Shown here: piece by piece, positions 11,101 through 24,210 of the stretch
Position numbering within the stretch: position 1 is the first letter of the stretch
Layout: each line of letters begins with the position of its first letter
From: Warburgia ugandensis
Taxonomy: Eukaryota > Streptophyta > Magnoliopsida > Canellales > Canellaceae
Direction: 5' to 3'
NCBI GenBank assembly: GCA_035236585.1
Contig: CP141126.1
Span: 12,847,001 to 12,911,000 of the forward strand
DNA: 64,000 bases
Position numbers and translations under genes: made by a program
Notes under the pieces: model-generated
The model's database searches: none
Told to the model about the DNA's origin: nothing
The model's input: the letters and a program-made list of their open reading frames with translations, nothing else

Positions 11101-14100
11101 GAGGCATCGAAACAGCCCCTTGCAAAATGCAACGTAAGGCTGTGTATTATAGGCTCTTTATGGTCCACCCCTTCCCCGGACCCTGCATATGCAGGAGCTA
11201 CAAGCACTGGGCTGCCCTTTATCATTATCACTTACAGCCAAGAGAATTGTCCCAAGAAGTGGCCACATAACAACAGGAACATTTTACCATTCATGCAAGA
11301 AATTGCAATTCCTCTCAAACTCCTGTCTGCAGAATAATTTTCCAACTTCAGTGCTCCATTGATCTGATGGTAAAGCAATTCTGGGGGCGATACAAGGTAA
11401 AAGGTAAGTTAGATGACTCTTTTTTCTTTTCTTTTCTTCTTATGAAGATTCAGGGAGAATTTGGTAGACATCATGGGAGGAAAAACAAAGAAGTTAGAAG
11501 ACCCAGTTGGGTAAGCTAAAAGAGATTAAATCTCATTAAACAAAAAAAGTTGACTGCAATTAAAAGAAGAAGAAGAAGAAAAAATAACCCTAAGATAATG
11601 GGTCAGATTTGGCCAAGAAGGTGATATGATGAAGATGGCAACAAAATTGTAAGTGAGCTTCTGGGTGTATCAACTGTCAAGTTTCATCTCAAACACAATG
11701 AAGATGCCTGCTGCTGCACACTTAACTAGCATATCAGCTATTAAGAGTATAGTGAAGTGAACTTCACACTAATATTAACAAACTCTTGTTCACAAGCATA
11801 AGCCATTTCTCATAGAAGTTCCCTCTTTATTTTCTGAAACAGTAGATATCATCAACCAACCCAAATAGATATAAAATAGAGAGGGAGAAGAGAAAGCCTT
11901 TCTTCTTAGAAATTAAGAGGTTAGAACAGCACATGGGTTTGTGCTTTCCGAAATATCAGATCCTTTTACCCTAACTCACGCTCTTAAATGATCAGTCACG
12001 CCTGAATCGTTCACTAATCTTGAATCAAGGGTGATGTCTATGTATGTCAAGCATTTTTAATAGTTGATTGGTCTTTAGGTGCACCAAAGTGGTACAACCA
12101 TCCTCAACCACTAGATGAACAACAACTCTACTGTCCAATGTCATCTCCACAAAAGCAGAGAATGAAAAGGTAATCTACCAGTACTTCTCAATTTTATAAA
12201 AAAAAAATTCCCTCCTCGATGAGCATATCAGCTTCATGCTATCTGTGGGTTGCCAATTGTCTAGATGAGCAAAGAAGAGAGGAAATGCTTGAACCACTGC
12301 CACCACACATTGTCCATGGATGAATTAACAGTTGGGAAAGAAAGCAGGCAGCACATTTTGCAATTTTGACAACAGAAAAAGATAATGCCAAAACCAAAAT
12401 ACTTTATGACTTTAAGCACCGGCTGGTTCGTGGGACTTTACCTCATTGAACATCAGAACCGACTTCCACATTTTGGTTAAGCTTTCTTACACCTTCAAGA
12501 CCCGCTGGCCTAACACCTAGCACCTTCAAAGCTCCATAGGTTTTAACTATCACTACATGCCAGTCATATGGGCCAAGACATATAAAAAGTAGGTTCCTGT
12601 ATCTCAACCACGTAACTGTTACCAATCAGCTGTGTTTTAGTTCACTAAAAATTGCTCCTAACTTCTCCTTTTTTGCTCCTACCTTCAGTTTTTATCATTT
12701 TTCCATTTTTTTATGAATGGCAGTGTTAAGTTTTATCTGGAGATAAACAGATGACGTTGGTCGGTTAAGATTACTTTACCGAGCACTGCTCCTATCTTCA
12801 TGAGCAGAATTTTCCATCTCCCCTCATAAATCCACCCAGAAGAAATTTATCCTTCTATTTCTTCATTTGTCCACATAGTTTATTTCCTTCCCAACTTGTA
12901 ACTGTTCCACCAACCCACATGCTTTTGCAATTTCACCTTTGATGGTCTGGCAGATGAAAATATATTTCACCATATTCAACTTGTCAATAGTTCCTCACCT
13001 CTTGTCATCTTTGAGAGATGGTAAGTCAGTCTTAATGTAAAAGTCCTGTTTTCTATAAACCTACAGTTACAGACATATCTTCTCTTTCATTTAGCAAGTA
13101 ATTCAGAGAGCTGTTGTGAAAAACCCCATTATACTACAGGTCTAACAAAATAGGATTGTGTTCATTTAAGTTCCCAAAGCTCATTCAGATCAAGCCGCCA
13201 TCTTCCTGCTACATTCATGTCCTGTACTCTTCCACTTTTCACATCCATCATCAAAAATGGGATTTTTTCATCTTTCTTTGGTCTCTCCAAGCAGCTGGCT
13301 CTACTACATACAACAGGAACCTTAGGCTCTCATTTCAACAGATAAACCAGTTATTTTCAATTTCCAAATAAAGCAAAGTCTTCTTTTGCAGAAAAGGCAG
13401 TATCCACATTTTTTCCTTCCACATGAGTGAAAACTAGAACCTTTTTGGTTCACCACTTTAACATAATAGAAAACCAAAAATAGAAATGTTTCCAAAGACA
13501 AAACTATAAATCAAAATGCCACTAACATCAATGAGTGAATTGAAAGAGCAAAAGACCACTAAGTGACATGAATATAATAAATAAAAAAACATGATGTTCA
13601 TAAAAATTTGTTCCAAAAGCCTTCATTGCTTGATTGCCTCCACACAGGTTCTTTGTGGATCTTAGGTCCCACATACCCATCATACATCCTTCTAGTCATA
13701 AGCTTTAAGTGAAGTCATAGCCACACACAAACAGATCTTTAATACTATATATAACCGTGCAGGCCTGCCACAGGGTCAAGTTTTCCTTAGGTCATTATGA
13801 CTTACACCAACACAGATCTGCTTGAGTTAGGTGGCAAGTCTATGGCATCAACACATGCGGGTCAAAGTAGAACTGAAGGCCATGTTTTTCATCAAAGATA
13901 GTAAATAAAATGAAAAGACAGAGAACCCATCCAACATTATCAAGAAACTAAACACAAATCGGTAGCATAAAAAGCTCTTACCGATAATCAAGGTGAGCAT
14001 GGTGAGCTCTCAAAAGTGGATCTATTTCATATATTTTCTGCCCAGTACCAGGTGGAGGAATGGATCTTTTTTTTAATTCAACCTTCCCCTCAGTTTGCAT

Positions 14101-17100
14101 CGCTTGCTGAGAGGCAGTCTTGACCTCAACCTTATGATCATCACTCACTGACAATGAAATAGCAGATTCTAGTTCCACCTCCACCTTCTCATTGTCTTCT
14201 TCTGATAGACCAACTGCTTCTTGAATAACCTTCAGTTGTCATGCAAAATCAAAAACAAAGTTATGACAAAAGAGTACAGTGGTGGAAAACAATTTGTCCA
14301 CTAGCACATCAATTTCAGATTCCACCCTGAAGCTCTTGAAAGGAAAAAAGGGCTTGAAAAGTTAGGAATATCAATGTGATCCTCTGAATGCAAAGAAACG
14401 CAAACTTTAGTAACAAAACATAAACAGTAAGAGATAATTTGAGACGCAAAGCACAGATTAATTTTATGATTGTCATTATTCTTACTATTTTCATCATAGA
14501 CCAAGTAAACTGAAAAAGAAAGATGTAAGGCAACGAACAAACGAAGAAAGGGCAACATAAGACGAACAAACTATAAATTAATGGCATATGACCAAGATTC
14601 AAGAAGCCACATAACACTACAAAATACACAGAAATAGATAGGCACAGACAGCTTTTGCTGGGAACTAGAGCAAAATCCCTTACTGACTCTTTTAGCAAAT
14701 GATGACCAAAATTAGAAGATTCCTATCAGTTTTATGACCAAAAATTTTACGTTTCTCTCTTGTATTTGTTTTGTATACCTAAGTCTATACAGGCTTTCCA
14801 ACTGTGTACTTCTTACACCCTCTTCAAGATGTAAGTATATAGTTTTCAATTCTTTTCATTTCAGACTAACAGCCTCCTTATCGTCTTATCTATGTTGAGG
14901 TGTAAACAATAAAAGGCAAGTTTATAGAATTCATCTGCAGCCTGCATCACTATTCTTACGCAATCCCTCTAACCACATACAATTAACCATCATTGCATCC
15001 TTTTCTTCTATATGTTATTTAGAGAAGTATGACCCATGTACAATAACCATACTGGTTGTAAATGCAAATTCGCATTGTTTGTATATTATTCCACAACCAT
15101 TCCCAAAGTTCTTTCCTAATTCTCCTAAACCTTTTCCTTGCTCAATTATTCCCAAAATCAAACTCTGTAACTATCGCATAATGGCAGTCCGTCCTTCCTC
15201 TTCATTTCTTCTTCCCTTCCCACTATACAAATTCAACAATCTTTCCACTTTTTCTAGTTATCCTTTCAACAATCATTTGAGAAAACAAAATTTTGGTACA
15301 GGGTTTTCCTCTTTTCACTTTCAGCCCTTCTAAAAACTTCCTAAGATCATAAGTTTTGTACCTTTTTTTGTGCTAACATAACATCTATATAAGAGAGATA
15401 CATGTTAATATAGTTGCTTTCTAGCACCAATGTGTCAGATTGGGTGCACAGCAGCACCAGCGCAAGGAAAATATGACAGCTCAGCAAATTTTGAGCTCCC
15501 TTCCCATGCAAAATAGAAGCTGGATCTCTATTCTTGTTTTTTCTTCTTCAATAAGCACACAATATTCAGTTTCTCTTCCCAACTCTATGTTTCCATAAGC
15601 ATTCACGTTTCTCCCCCTGCTACTATGGCCAATATTTCCTGTACATTGTCATCTTCCTCCTGTTAATCTATCTACACATCTTGCCCACAAACTCTCCAAC
15701 AACACATTTTTCCCTCTAGAGAGCTCCTTTCCAACTTGGATCTCTAGCAATACTATCAAGAGTTTATTTGGAATTCAAGAGGGGTAGAGGACTGATTGAA
15801 TATTTGAGAACTTTACCGCTTCCCAGCAAGGGAGTGAATGATTTACAGTAAGGTCCTTCAAACCTTTTACTTAAGCAGCCAAAAGATCATATCATGAAAT
15901 TGTGCCCTAAGTAGCAGACATCAGATTGAAATCCTTTCACCATGAATATCTCGTCAAGATAGAAAGCTTGGACTGATTTGCTGCAACAACAGCCCTTGAC
16001 GATCATGAAAAAATGGAAAAATGGATACTGCTGATGCCTATCCTACTCCACCAGATGCAGGGAAACAGTAGCATGCACAAAGTGGATTTCTTCCCGAACA
16101 TGCCGCACATTCTTGCTTTTTTCCATCTCAACTTTATCCAGGTGCCCATAATCTGTTGCATTTTACCATACAGCAACCATGCTCTCAACCTTGAGAGCTA
16201 AATTGCTTGCCGACCTTATCATCCTACGGCTACAATAAACACAAACCTCAGCCTTTTAAAGTCTCACAACTCTCACCTGCTAACCTAACTAATCAGGCGG
16301 ATGATAGTGTAGGTTGCCACATCTTTAAGAGGTTCATTGATACTAAATACATGAGACCTACGACAATATAGGGTAACTTCAGTAATCTGAGTCCCATCAT
16401 TCCACATGCCTGCTCTTGCGTTCTTATGGGTGAAGGCCCCACTTCCTACATACCATATTCGTTTTCTGTCCATCCAGTATTCCTTTCATATTCTCAATAT
16501 AAGTAATTTGAGGAATGCCAAAGCGCTCCAACTTTATGCTTCCCGAACATGGAGCACATCCTTGCTTTTTTCCATCTCAACTTTATCCAGGTGCCCAAGA
16601 TCTGTTGCTTTTTACCATGCTGCAACCCTCCCCTCGACCTTTACAGCTAAATTTCTTAATGACCTTATCATCCTACAGCTACAATAAACATGAACCTCAG
16701 CCTTTTAATGTCTCACAACTCTCACCTGCTATCCTAGCTAATTAGGCGGATGATAGTGTAGATTGCCACATCTTTAAAAGGCTCATTGCTACTAAATACA
16801 TGAGACCTACCATATTATAGGGCGATTTCGGTAACTGAATCCCATCTTTCCACATGCCAGCTCTTGCGTTCTTATAGGTGAAGGCCCCTCTCCCTACGTA
16901 CCATATAGGTTTTCTATACATCTAGTATTCATTTCATATTCTCAATATAAGTAATTGAGGAATTTTGAATCAAGGCACTCCAACTTTTTGCATGAAAGGG
17001 CGCACCTATAGATGATCTACCTAATCTCATGGAACGGCTAGAAACTCTATAAACAACAATCTATATACAAAAACAAAAAACACGAATTTGTCACATGCCA

Positions 17101-20100
17101 ATCTACAGTATTTTTGTATTAGGAGACATCCAAAGCCAAAGCAATTAGATGAACTAGGTAGATCATCTATTAGCCGATCCCTTATCGGGATAAGGCTTTG
17201 ATGATGATGATGAGGTAGCTCATCTATAGATGGACCCCATCTTGCAACAAGTTGGTGCGCTTACGATTGCTTTGAGTTAGCATTCCTCTAAGTAATTTCT
17301 AGCATTCAGCAAAAAGTGTTTGTCTGATTCCAAACTTCTTCTGAGTTTTGTTATTATACTTCCACTCCCAACTTCTAACGAAGACATTTGTAAACCATCT
17401 TCAAATCTAATTCTAGTGTCAAAAACTTCCACACTAATTGAGATATTGTATGCCGCTTAAGAGTCTAAGTCCTTTATTTCTTTAATTATGTTGAGCTCCA
17501 AGTACGTCAACTTGTTAATTCAGCTAACATCTGAAATTACATTTTCATCTAATAATGCTATTATTAACTCTATCCCATCTTCACCTATTCACCCTAGTAC
17601 TTGGAAGCTCCCATTATTTCTTGTCATTCTGGTTCTTATTTTATCTGATGTGTTGCTGACATAGTTAACTGGATTTCCTTTCTTAAGCATATATCAAAAT
17701 TTCCTTATTTTCAAGTTTCTACACTATGGGCTTGAACATTATGCTACTCGTATCTCATACCTACAAAAGGATAGAGGTGGTGACTAACCTTATTGTTCTC
17801 GTATCACACATCAGCAATTTTAGTATCTGCACATACATCACAAAATGGTGCTGCTGACTGAAAGCACTAGAGATGGCTAGTCTCACTATGCTATTTATAC
17901 TAGGCCAGTTCAGCATCTAGTAACAGAGACCTTGCACATGGCCACCAAAGCTGGCAGAACTCTCCATCTCAGACAGCCACTGGAACAAGTATAAATTACT
18001 TATCCTAGATCATAGAGTTTCATTATCATCTGCATGTTCTTTTCTTCAATAGTAAGAAGAAGCAGTTGTATCTATATGGAACAAAATGACGACAATAAGG
18101 GTTATGTGTTACAATATGTAGCAAGATTTCAGTCTCAAGCCACGTCTTATTTGATTAACATCACCTGCTCCAGCTACAAGATTCTCCTAACAGTCCAACA
18201 ACATAGCAATATACTTAGAAACAAAAGTTGATGTAGAATGTACTTTGGATCTACCATATTAAGAAAGCCAATGAAGCAACAGACATGAACATCTCCCTAG
18301 TATTTGACTTCAAGGCAGAGTTATCAAGAGCTTAATACAACGCCTTTAATTGTGTGGAAAAATAAATCATGCATAGGCCTCCATATATTACAATTACCAT
18401 TATGAAAATCCTTCATCTCAGAAAGGAACATCTTCTTTGTTTTATCACAACCCAAACAAAGCCAATGGTGAGAAAGATACAGCTAGGCAAAGGGTGGATT
18501 AACTAGGGATTTGTATTAGGCAAGCATTACCTCTTTGTCAATTCATTCTACTAAAGCTTTCAATGGCATTTTGTCCCCATTAAAGCCTCCTATATATCCA
18601 TGTCATTTTCCTAGTTTAATATTTCTTCCGCATTGTAGAGAGAAGCTATAAACTCACCTAAGAAAGTGATACTAATTGTGTAGCTTAAAAAGACTAGGAT
18701 AACAAGAATGAGGATACATTGTTCTTTATTCACAAACCTGGTCGTCATTTGAGACTTCTTCAGAGCTTTCCATTAAACTTGTATCAAGGGAAGAGTCATC
18801 AATCTTTCCACCAGGAACTAGTACTTTCTCAGATGATGCAACTGTTGTGGATGGGGAATCAGTATCATAAGATGGCTTTCCAGCAAAAACCTTCCCTAAA
18901 AAAAGCACCAGTAAGCTGTTGTACATATGAAAAGGCACTTATATATATATGAACAGAAAATGAACCCACAAACAAAAAGATGATGTGTTTCTTACAAGTA
19001 TACTGAAGGGGAGAACTATCCAGATGGATTGATAAAACATTGTGCTGAAAACATCCCCAAGTTGAGACTTACCTCCGCTAGTTTTTCTTAAATTATCCAT
19101 CATGAATGCATGTTATTCAACTTATTTGCAGATTATATAGTTTCAATTGATGAGGCAAGGAAGGGCATCAACACAAAGCCAGAGTTATGGAGAGAAGCAT
19201 TAGAATCTAAAAGATTTAAAAACAGCCAAAATAAGATAGAGCATATGAAATGCAATTTTAGCAAGGGGTCATGGGGGAGTGGAGCACCAGTAAAGATTGA
19301 TAACCAAGAAATCCCCCTAAAAGACCACTTTCGATACTTAAGATTTATGATTTACAAGAGTGGAGAGATTGAGAGGGAGGTTACCCAGAGAATCTAAGCG
19401 GGTTGGAAGAAATGGAGATGCGCCTCTAGAAGGTGCCACTCAAACTAAAAGGAAATTTCAATAAGATGGTTATAAGGCCGGCAATGCTCTATGCATCAGA
19501 GTGTTTGGCAGTTAAGGAACATCGTGTACATAGGATAAATGTAGACGAAATGACGATTTTGAGATGGATGAGTGGCAAGACATAAAAGGATAAAATTAGA
19601 AATGAAAACATTAGAGGAAACTTAGGAGTAATACCAATAGGTAACAAGATGAGGGAGATTAGACTTAGATGGTTTGGACATGTCCATCGAACACCAAAAA
19701 CACCACTAGTTGGAAAGAGTGAGGTAATGCAAGTTGAAGGTTCTAAAAAGGCAAAGGGAAGGCCCAAAAGAATATGGATAGAAATGGTAAGAAAAGATTT
19801 AAAAACTTTGGGAATAAATGAAGCCATGATACTAATACAGGGAAATGGAGGAACAAGATTCATGTGGCTGACCCCTAATCAAGGTAAGGTCTTGATGATG
19901 ATGATGATGAAGATCCATCATGAGTAAGAAAGGATCAGCTGCAAAAAAGAATTAGTGCCTTTCTTGTTTTATTTAAGCTTCTTGGGAACAGAACTACTTT
20001 ATGGTACAATACAGGACTGAAGGTAAATCCCAAATAAGCCACCTAGACTGACAGAATATGTTCAGAATAAGCATCAGTAACTTTCCTGATCCAGAATTCT

Positions 20101-21587
20101 CCACAAAATTGGGCGGTTGCCACTTGCATATTTAAAATCTCAAGTCTATAATATCGTGTCATGGAGAATAATATACAAAAATATTTGATATTGATTCACG
20201 GCTATAAATGCCAGGAAGATGGTAGATTCATGAACTTAGTTTTTGAGAAATCCATTTAAGGTAATGTTCCCCCTGTCGTAGAAGAATCATGGAAAATTGC
20301 TGCAGATCTTAATCTCCATTGCAGGAGTGGGTGGCTGGTGTTCAGCCCCTACTTAATTTCATCCTTTTTTTAGGAGCTCGTACTTGATTGTCTAAGATTT
20401 TTTTTTTTCTTTAACTGGTTTTATGACCCTTAAAAAGATGGTTTAATGCTGGCCGCACACATGGTTGTGCGTAAAACATAGTATCGGAAGAGAGTTTGAA
20501 AATGTTACTGTCATAATTATTGACAATGTGGAAACTGAGACTAAAATCAGTACCAAGATTGAGAAGAAGGCCGACTTTGGGTGAAAATCATAATGATTAT
20601 GCCTGGCTCATAGAACCCAAGTTTCATTGAATTGGATGTGACAGAAAGAGATTGTGGAGGCCAGACAGGTTTTCACCATAAGATCAAGTTCAAGAAGGTT
20701 ACCGGGCAAACATCCTCCAAGGAGATCTCTCAAGTAGAGTACTCGAAAGTAAGCTCAAGTGAGGTCCAAACGCTGAAAATTTTAGTTATTTCGACTGAAA
20801 CGGGACTCAGCTAACTTGAACCAATACGAGCTCTGTCACTTGACATAGATGGTGCCTACGCTTAATAATTGACGGTACCAAAATTGACTTCAAAAAATTC
20901 AAAGGCAGAACAAACTGAAACCTGGTGAAGTGTAATGCCACGCGTGTCCAAACTAAAACCCAACCAGTCAAAAAGATGATCCAACTAGTCAGCAAACAGA
21001 AATCTGAAATTAAGTTATTTCCTGTATGCTTGGTTTGCAAGAAAGCGCTTTCCCCACTTCCACTACTTCTCAACAATTCCTTAATTAGCGTGAGGGTTTG
21101 ATTTCCACCCCAACCAAAATTCCCTTCCAATCATGTAAAACTGGAAACATCTAACCAAACACACCCTAAAGAGAAGAAACTCAAACCCCACTTCCAGAGG
21201 AAGACGTTAAACAAACAAGCAATAACACCAACAACAAGAAACTTAGTCGGAAGAAAATCAGATTACGATATTAAAATAATCACCGTGCCACCTCCAAAGA
21301 ACAGGGACAAGTGCCAGCACAAAACCATCACATTACCAGAAAAACAAACTAAATTACTAACCAAAACAGAGCACAAGAAAAAGAAGCAGCAGAAGTAGTG
21401 AAAACAAAGTAAGAAAACAGTCGCAGAAGAAACAAAACAGAGACATCAGGAACTCACAGGACATGGAATCCTTCTTGGAAAGCGAACAGAGACTCAGGTT
21501 CTTCCGATCGCCATTGATACCGGATCTAGATGAAGCAGAGACGGAAGCAACGGCAGGAAAACGGATCCCTGCAAGCGTAAAAGCCAT
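8175..21587 (-). CDS. SBE2: Starch-branching enzyme class II, exons 1-6 (3' part not in window)
   Basis: This is a 1,4-alpha-glucan branching enzyme (EC 2.4.1.18), which makes the alpha-1,6 branches of amylopectin in plastids. The exons, read on the minus strand, are 21587-21458, 18895-18738, 14229-13982, 10515-10417, 9474-9432 and 8234-8175. All have AG/GT borders and they join into 246 codons without a stop. The N-terminus [13 protein letters not shown] is Ser/Arg rich and fits a transit peptide. An acidic, Ser-rich linker with SEKVLVPGG follows in exon 2. Exon 3 has the family signature [17 protein letters not shown]. Exon 4 has [19 protein letters not shown]. Exons 5-6 begin the CBM48 domain ([19 protein letters not shown]). 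Family members run to about 850 residues, so the GH13 catalytic barrel is missing here. Exon 7 was not found down to position 1. Confidence 0.95.
11053..11220 (+). mobile_element. Full-length Au-type SINE in SBE2 intron 3
   Basis: The head is ggggagccttggcaag and the tail is gggctgcccttt. The flanks atcattatcacttata (11032-11047) and atcattatcacttaca (11221-11236) form a 16-bp target duplication with one mismatch. It is antisense to SBE2. Confidence 0.93.
16093..16990. repeat. 449-bp tandem duplication in SBE2 intron 2
   Basis: The units are 16093-16541 and 16542-16990. Both start with cccgaacatg, and long blocks match, such as ttgcttttttccatctcaac and ggcggatgatagtgtag. The copies differ by scattered substitutions and small indels. 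I do not recognise the unit as a known element. The minus strand has a 62-codon open frame in copy 1 only. Confidence 0.92.
17171..17212 (+). mobile_element. 42-bp RTE-type LINE 3' end
   Basis: The insert reads as ccgatcccttatcgggataa, ggcttt and four TGATG-type units. That is the same 3' terminus as the larger RTE fragment ending at 19912. The flanks aggtagatcatctat (17156-17170) and aggtagctcatctat (17213-17227) form a 15-bp duplication with one mismatch. Confidence 0.8.
19106..19912 (+). mobile_element. 5'-truncated RTE-clade LINE in SBE2 intron 1
   Basis: The reading frame at 19110-19397 matches the C-terminal part of plant RTE reverse transcriptases (LFADYIV, then [12 protein letters not shown]). 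The YADD-type box here is FADY, so one catalytic aspartate is lost. The frame at 19649-19863 carries the [10 protein letters not shown] and [11 protein letters not shown] motifs typical of the family's C-terminus. The element ends in (GAT)n. Flanks atccatcatga at 19095-19105 and 19913-19923 are a perfect 11-bp target duplication. It is antisense to SBE2. Confidence 0.93.
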
Positions 21588-21850
21588 CTCTCCGGAACCT
21601 ACCTAGGGTTTCCAGAAAGAGTGAATCAGAGAGATCGAGGGACATGCAGCTGTATTATAGCAATTTGATGGAGTGGCTAGACGAAATAGACCGCGACAAT
21701 CGAGGCTCCGGTGGCCTGAAGCGCTATTCCCCGCTACGTGCTCGACGAGTGTAGGCAGCAAAGCGCTTGGGCGGGTCCACTTTGGAGAGGAACTTTCCGG
21801 TCCCTTTGTATTGATCCCGCAAACAGACCCTCGGCCCACGTGGCTTCAGA
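21588..21850 (-). promoter_or_regulatory. SBE2 core promoter with TATA-like site and G-box
   Basis: On the minus strand a TATA-like CTATAATA lies at 21653-21660, about 66 bases upstream of the ATG, which would give a short 5' UTR. A palindromic G-box CCACGTGG lies at 21836-21843, about 250 bases upstream. G-boxes bind bZIP and bHLH factors and are common in light- or ABA-responsive plant promoters. Use here is inferred. Confidence 0.5.
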
Positions 21851-21956
21851 TCAGAAATGAAAGGCGGTCAGCCCTTTTATCCTTTTCGCTCCGTTGCACT
21901 TTTCTTTTGTCTTGCCCCTTTTGCCACATTCTCCTTTCAGCCGTTTTTTAACGAAG

Positions 21957-22067
21957 GAGAGCTTGAGCAACAGCAAAAGTTGTCGTGACGTGATCTTGAG
22001 GTGCGAGTTCATAAAAATAACTTTTTGCAAAATGCAAATTGAGACTGCTCCTGCATAGGTGAGAGCA
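21957..22067 (+). mobile_element. Degenerate Au-type SINE upstream of SBE2
   Basis: The stretch retains ggagagcttgagcaac, gcaaaagttgtcgtg, a worn B box and gcaaaatgcaa, then skips to ctgcataggtgagagc, so the middle of the 3' half is deleted. It lies about 370 bp upstream of the SBE2 start. No target duplication is visible. Confidence 0.65.
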
Positions 22068-22981
22068 CAAATACACTTTTAATCTCAAAAGCTCCTACTC
22101 TTCGCCGCAAATAAGAAGTTAATACGTATAATTCCGTTTCACCCTTTCTTACTAAGATCTGAATACTGACGGCGAAGTTAGAGCCACCGCCGAGTTATCA
22201 GCCAACGTGGGTTGATGATAATTGCTGACAACATGCAGCAATCAATAATTGGTTTATCTCGTAATAAGCGTCGGGTTGGGTGGGCATTCTGGTCATTTTA
22301 AACTGTAAAGGCCTATTTGACAAAGCTACTCCCAAGAAGAAATCGGATAAGGGTGGGACCAGGGCAGTCCAAGTGGTGAGAAAATCCTCTTGGTTTTTCA
22401 TTTTTATTAAAAGGAACCTTCTATTCGAGATCCGAATATCTCCTTTTTATTCGAACATCTGTCATCGTAAATATGGCTATTGCAATGCCAAAGTCCACCT
22501 CTAATGATTTCACTTATTGTCTCCGTGATCTGTATTTAAATGTTTTATGGATAAAAAACATTTATGTGATTTGAATGATTCCACCGTTTAAATTTATATT
22601 ATGCCTAAAAATTAATAATTTATTTTTTATAAATCTATATATATATATAATTTTTTAGTAATTAGAATCATATAAATTCTATATTTTTCGATCTATAGAT
22701 CAACGAGTTAAACGAATCAGATCACATGTAGGTGAGCCCCGATTAGTTGATTACACCGCATGGTGGGTCAGTTTAGCATTCCTGTATGGATATAGATTAT
22801 AACGAAGACTGAAATTTAATCCACTTTATAAGCCTCCAAGTATGTAATATTAGAATGGTGCAATCTGCATGATTTTTTAGCTACAAAGTATCTATATCCG
22901 GAACCTGAAAATTCAGATGAACGGTCAGGATCAACCAAAGCCGAGACGTTTACATTTTGGAGCAAAAATATGAGGGAACTT
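22068..22981. other. Intergenic, nothing recognised
   Basis: AT-rich sequence with a short (TA)n run at about 22637-22650. Around 22890-22935 is a motif (cagatgaacggtcaggatcaacc) resembling one at 51815-51850, possibly the end of a small dispersed repeat. I see no gene. Confidence 0.4.
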
Positions 22982-23095
22982 GGGCGTGGGGCTTACACCT
23001 GTCAACGTGTCCCCTTGTCATTTGAAAGCAACAGTTTTGGGCGTGGGCCTTACACCTGTCAACTTGTCCCCTTGTCATTTGAAAGCAACAGTTTT
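22982..23095. repeat. 57-bp tandem duplication
   Basis: The units are 22982-23038 and 23039-23095. They differ at only two or three positions (ggggc versus gggcc, aacgtg versus aacttg). Open frames on both strands here are repeats of the unit and not evidence of a gene. Confidence 0.95.
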
Positions 23096-23574
23096 GGGCT
23101 GTTGCATCCGTCCGGAATTGAAAAGCAGAAGACTCAGGCTTTCTGGGCCCCACGGATTGCCACTTAGAGGGAACAGGTTTTCGGTACTAATCTTCCCACC
23201 TTTGACGTCACACATGTTGAATGATCCTAGCCCTTGATCCATCGTTAGCTTCTCGTCGGAATTCATCCGATTGATGTTCATTTTGGCTGGAGACTACCAA
23301 GTGGCCTGGTTTTGGTGGTCTATATGATCATGATGCGAAGGCACCAAATATCAAGTGCCTGTAAATGGGGGACAAAGAAGAGGCCTGGATCATCCACCTT
23401 CGTTGATGTCCACTTCTCTTCTCAAGTACAGGTAGGCATAAATCACGTAATGCTAATTGTACGGCATCGAGGGCCCCTTCGGTCCATTCCTGGCCACCTT
23501 TGGTCCCTTCAAGCAGTAAAATGGACGGCAACGAGGGTGGCATCCAGCGGTGTCAATGGGTCATTCTAGTCCGG

Positions 23575-24210
23575 TTTAAGAACTCGATCAGTCCATGACT
23601 AAATGTTGGTTTCCAGTCTAGTCCTCGGTCCCAAAAGTAATTCTAGCATTTAAGCAACATAAAGACGATAAATATTGAGAGAGTGAAAACTTGAGATCCA
23701 TAGTTTGGTAGAAATTTGGAGGGGAGCTTTAGCGCAATAGTAAAATTTGTCATCGTGTGACCTTGAGATCACGGGTTCAAGGCGTGGAAACAACATCTTG
23801 CAAAATGCAAGGTAAGGCTGTATACTTTAGGCCCATGTAGTCCGCTCCTTCCCCAAACCCCGCATAAGCGAGAACTTCATGCACTGGGTCTGCCCTTTAG
23901 TTGAGTGGAAATCTAACTTGAGAACATCTAATATGATTAGTTGTTCAATGCTTAAGTTCTTTTTTATCTCAAAGAAATTCTAAATGGAGGCAATATTGCA
24001 TCCAACATAAAATATGATTATGAAAGATAATTTTGCATAGACATTTCATGTTTGGCATGAGATATGCAAAGTAACGACAATAGTTTATCATAAAAGAAAA
24101 TTAAATGTAGGCCAATAGATTTCCTATTTCATAGATTGCACATAGGTTTCTAAATTACCTTGTTCAAGCAGTTCATCTACAAAGAAACAAATTAAATCTC
24201 AAAAAATGTT
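23575..24210 (+). repeat. Diverged repeat, copy 1 (carries a SINE)
   Basis: This stretch aligns with about 25420-25860. Shared blocks include gagatatgcaaag, the segment around taccttgttcaagcagttcat, and the flanks of the SINE site. The copies are clearly related but heavily diverged. Their nature (dispersed element or old duplication) is not evident. Confidence 0.7.
23721..23898 (+). mobile_element. Full-length Au-type SINE
   Basis: The head is ggggagctttagcgcaatag, the B box lies in gatcacgggttcaaggc, and the tail is gggtctgcccttt. Flanks tagtttggtagaaat (23701-23715) and tagttgagtggaaat (from 23898) look like an eroded target duplication. The paralogous repeat near 25577 lacks the SINE, which supports the insertion point. 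Confidence 0.92.

Noticed and set aside
14301-14698. Open frames of 85 and 127 codons on the minus strand near SBE2 exon 3
   Set aside because: They lie in intron 2, are hydrophobic low-complexity translations of AT-rich DNA, overlap each other in different frames and have no family signature.
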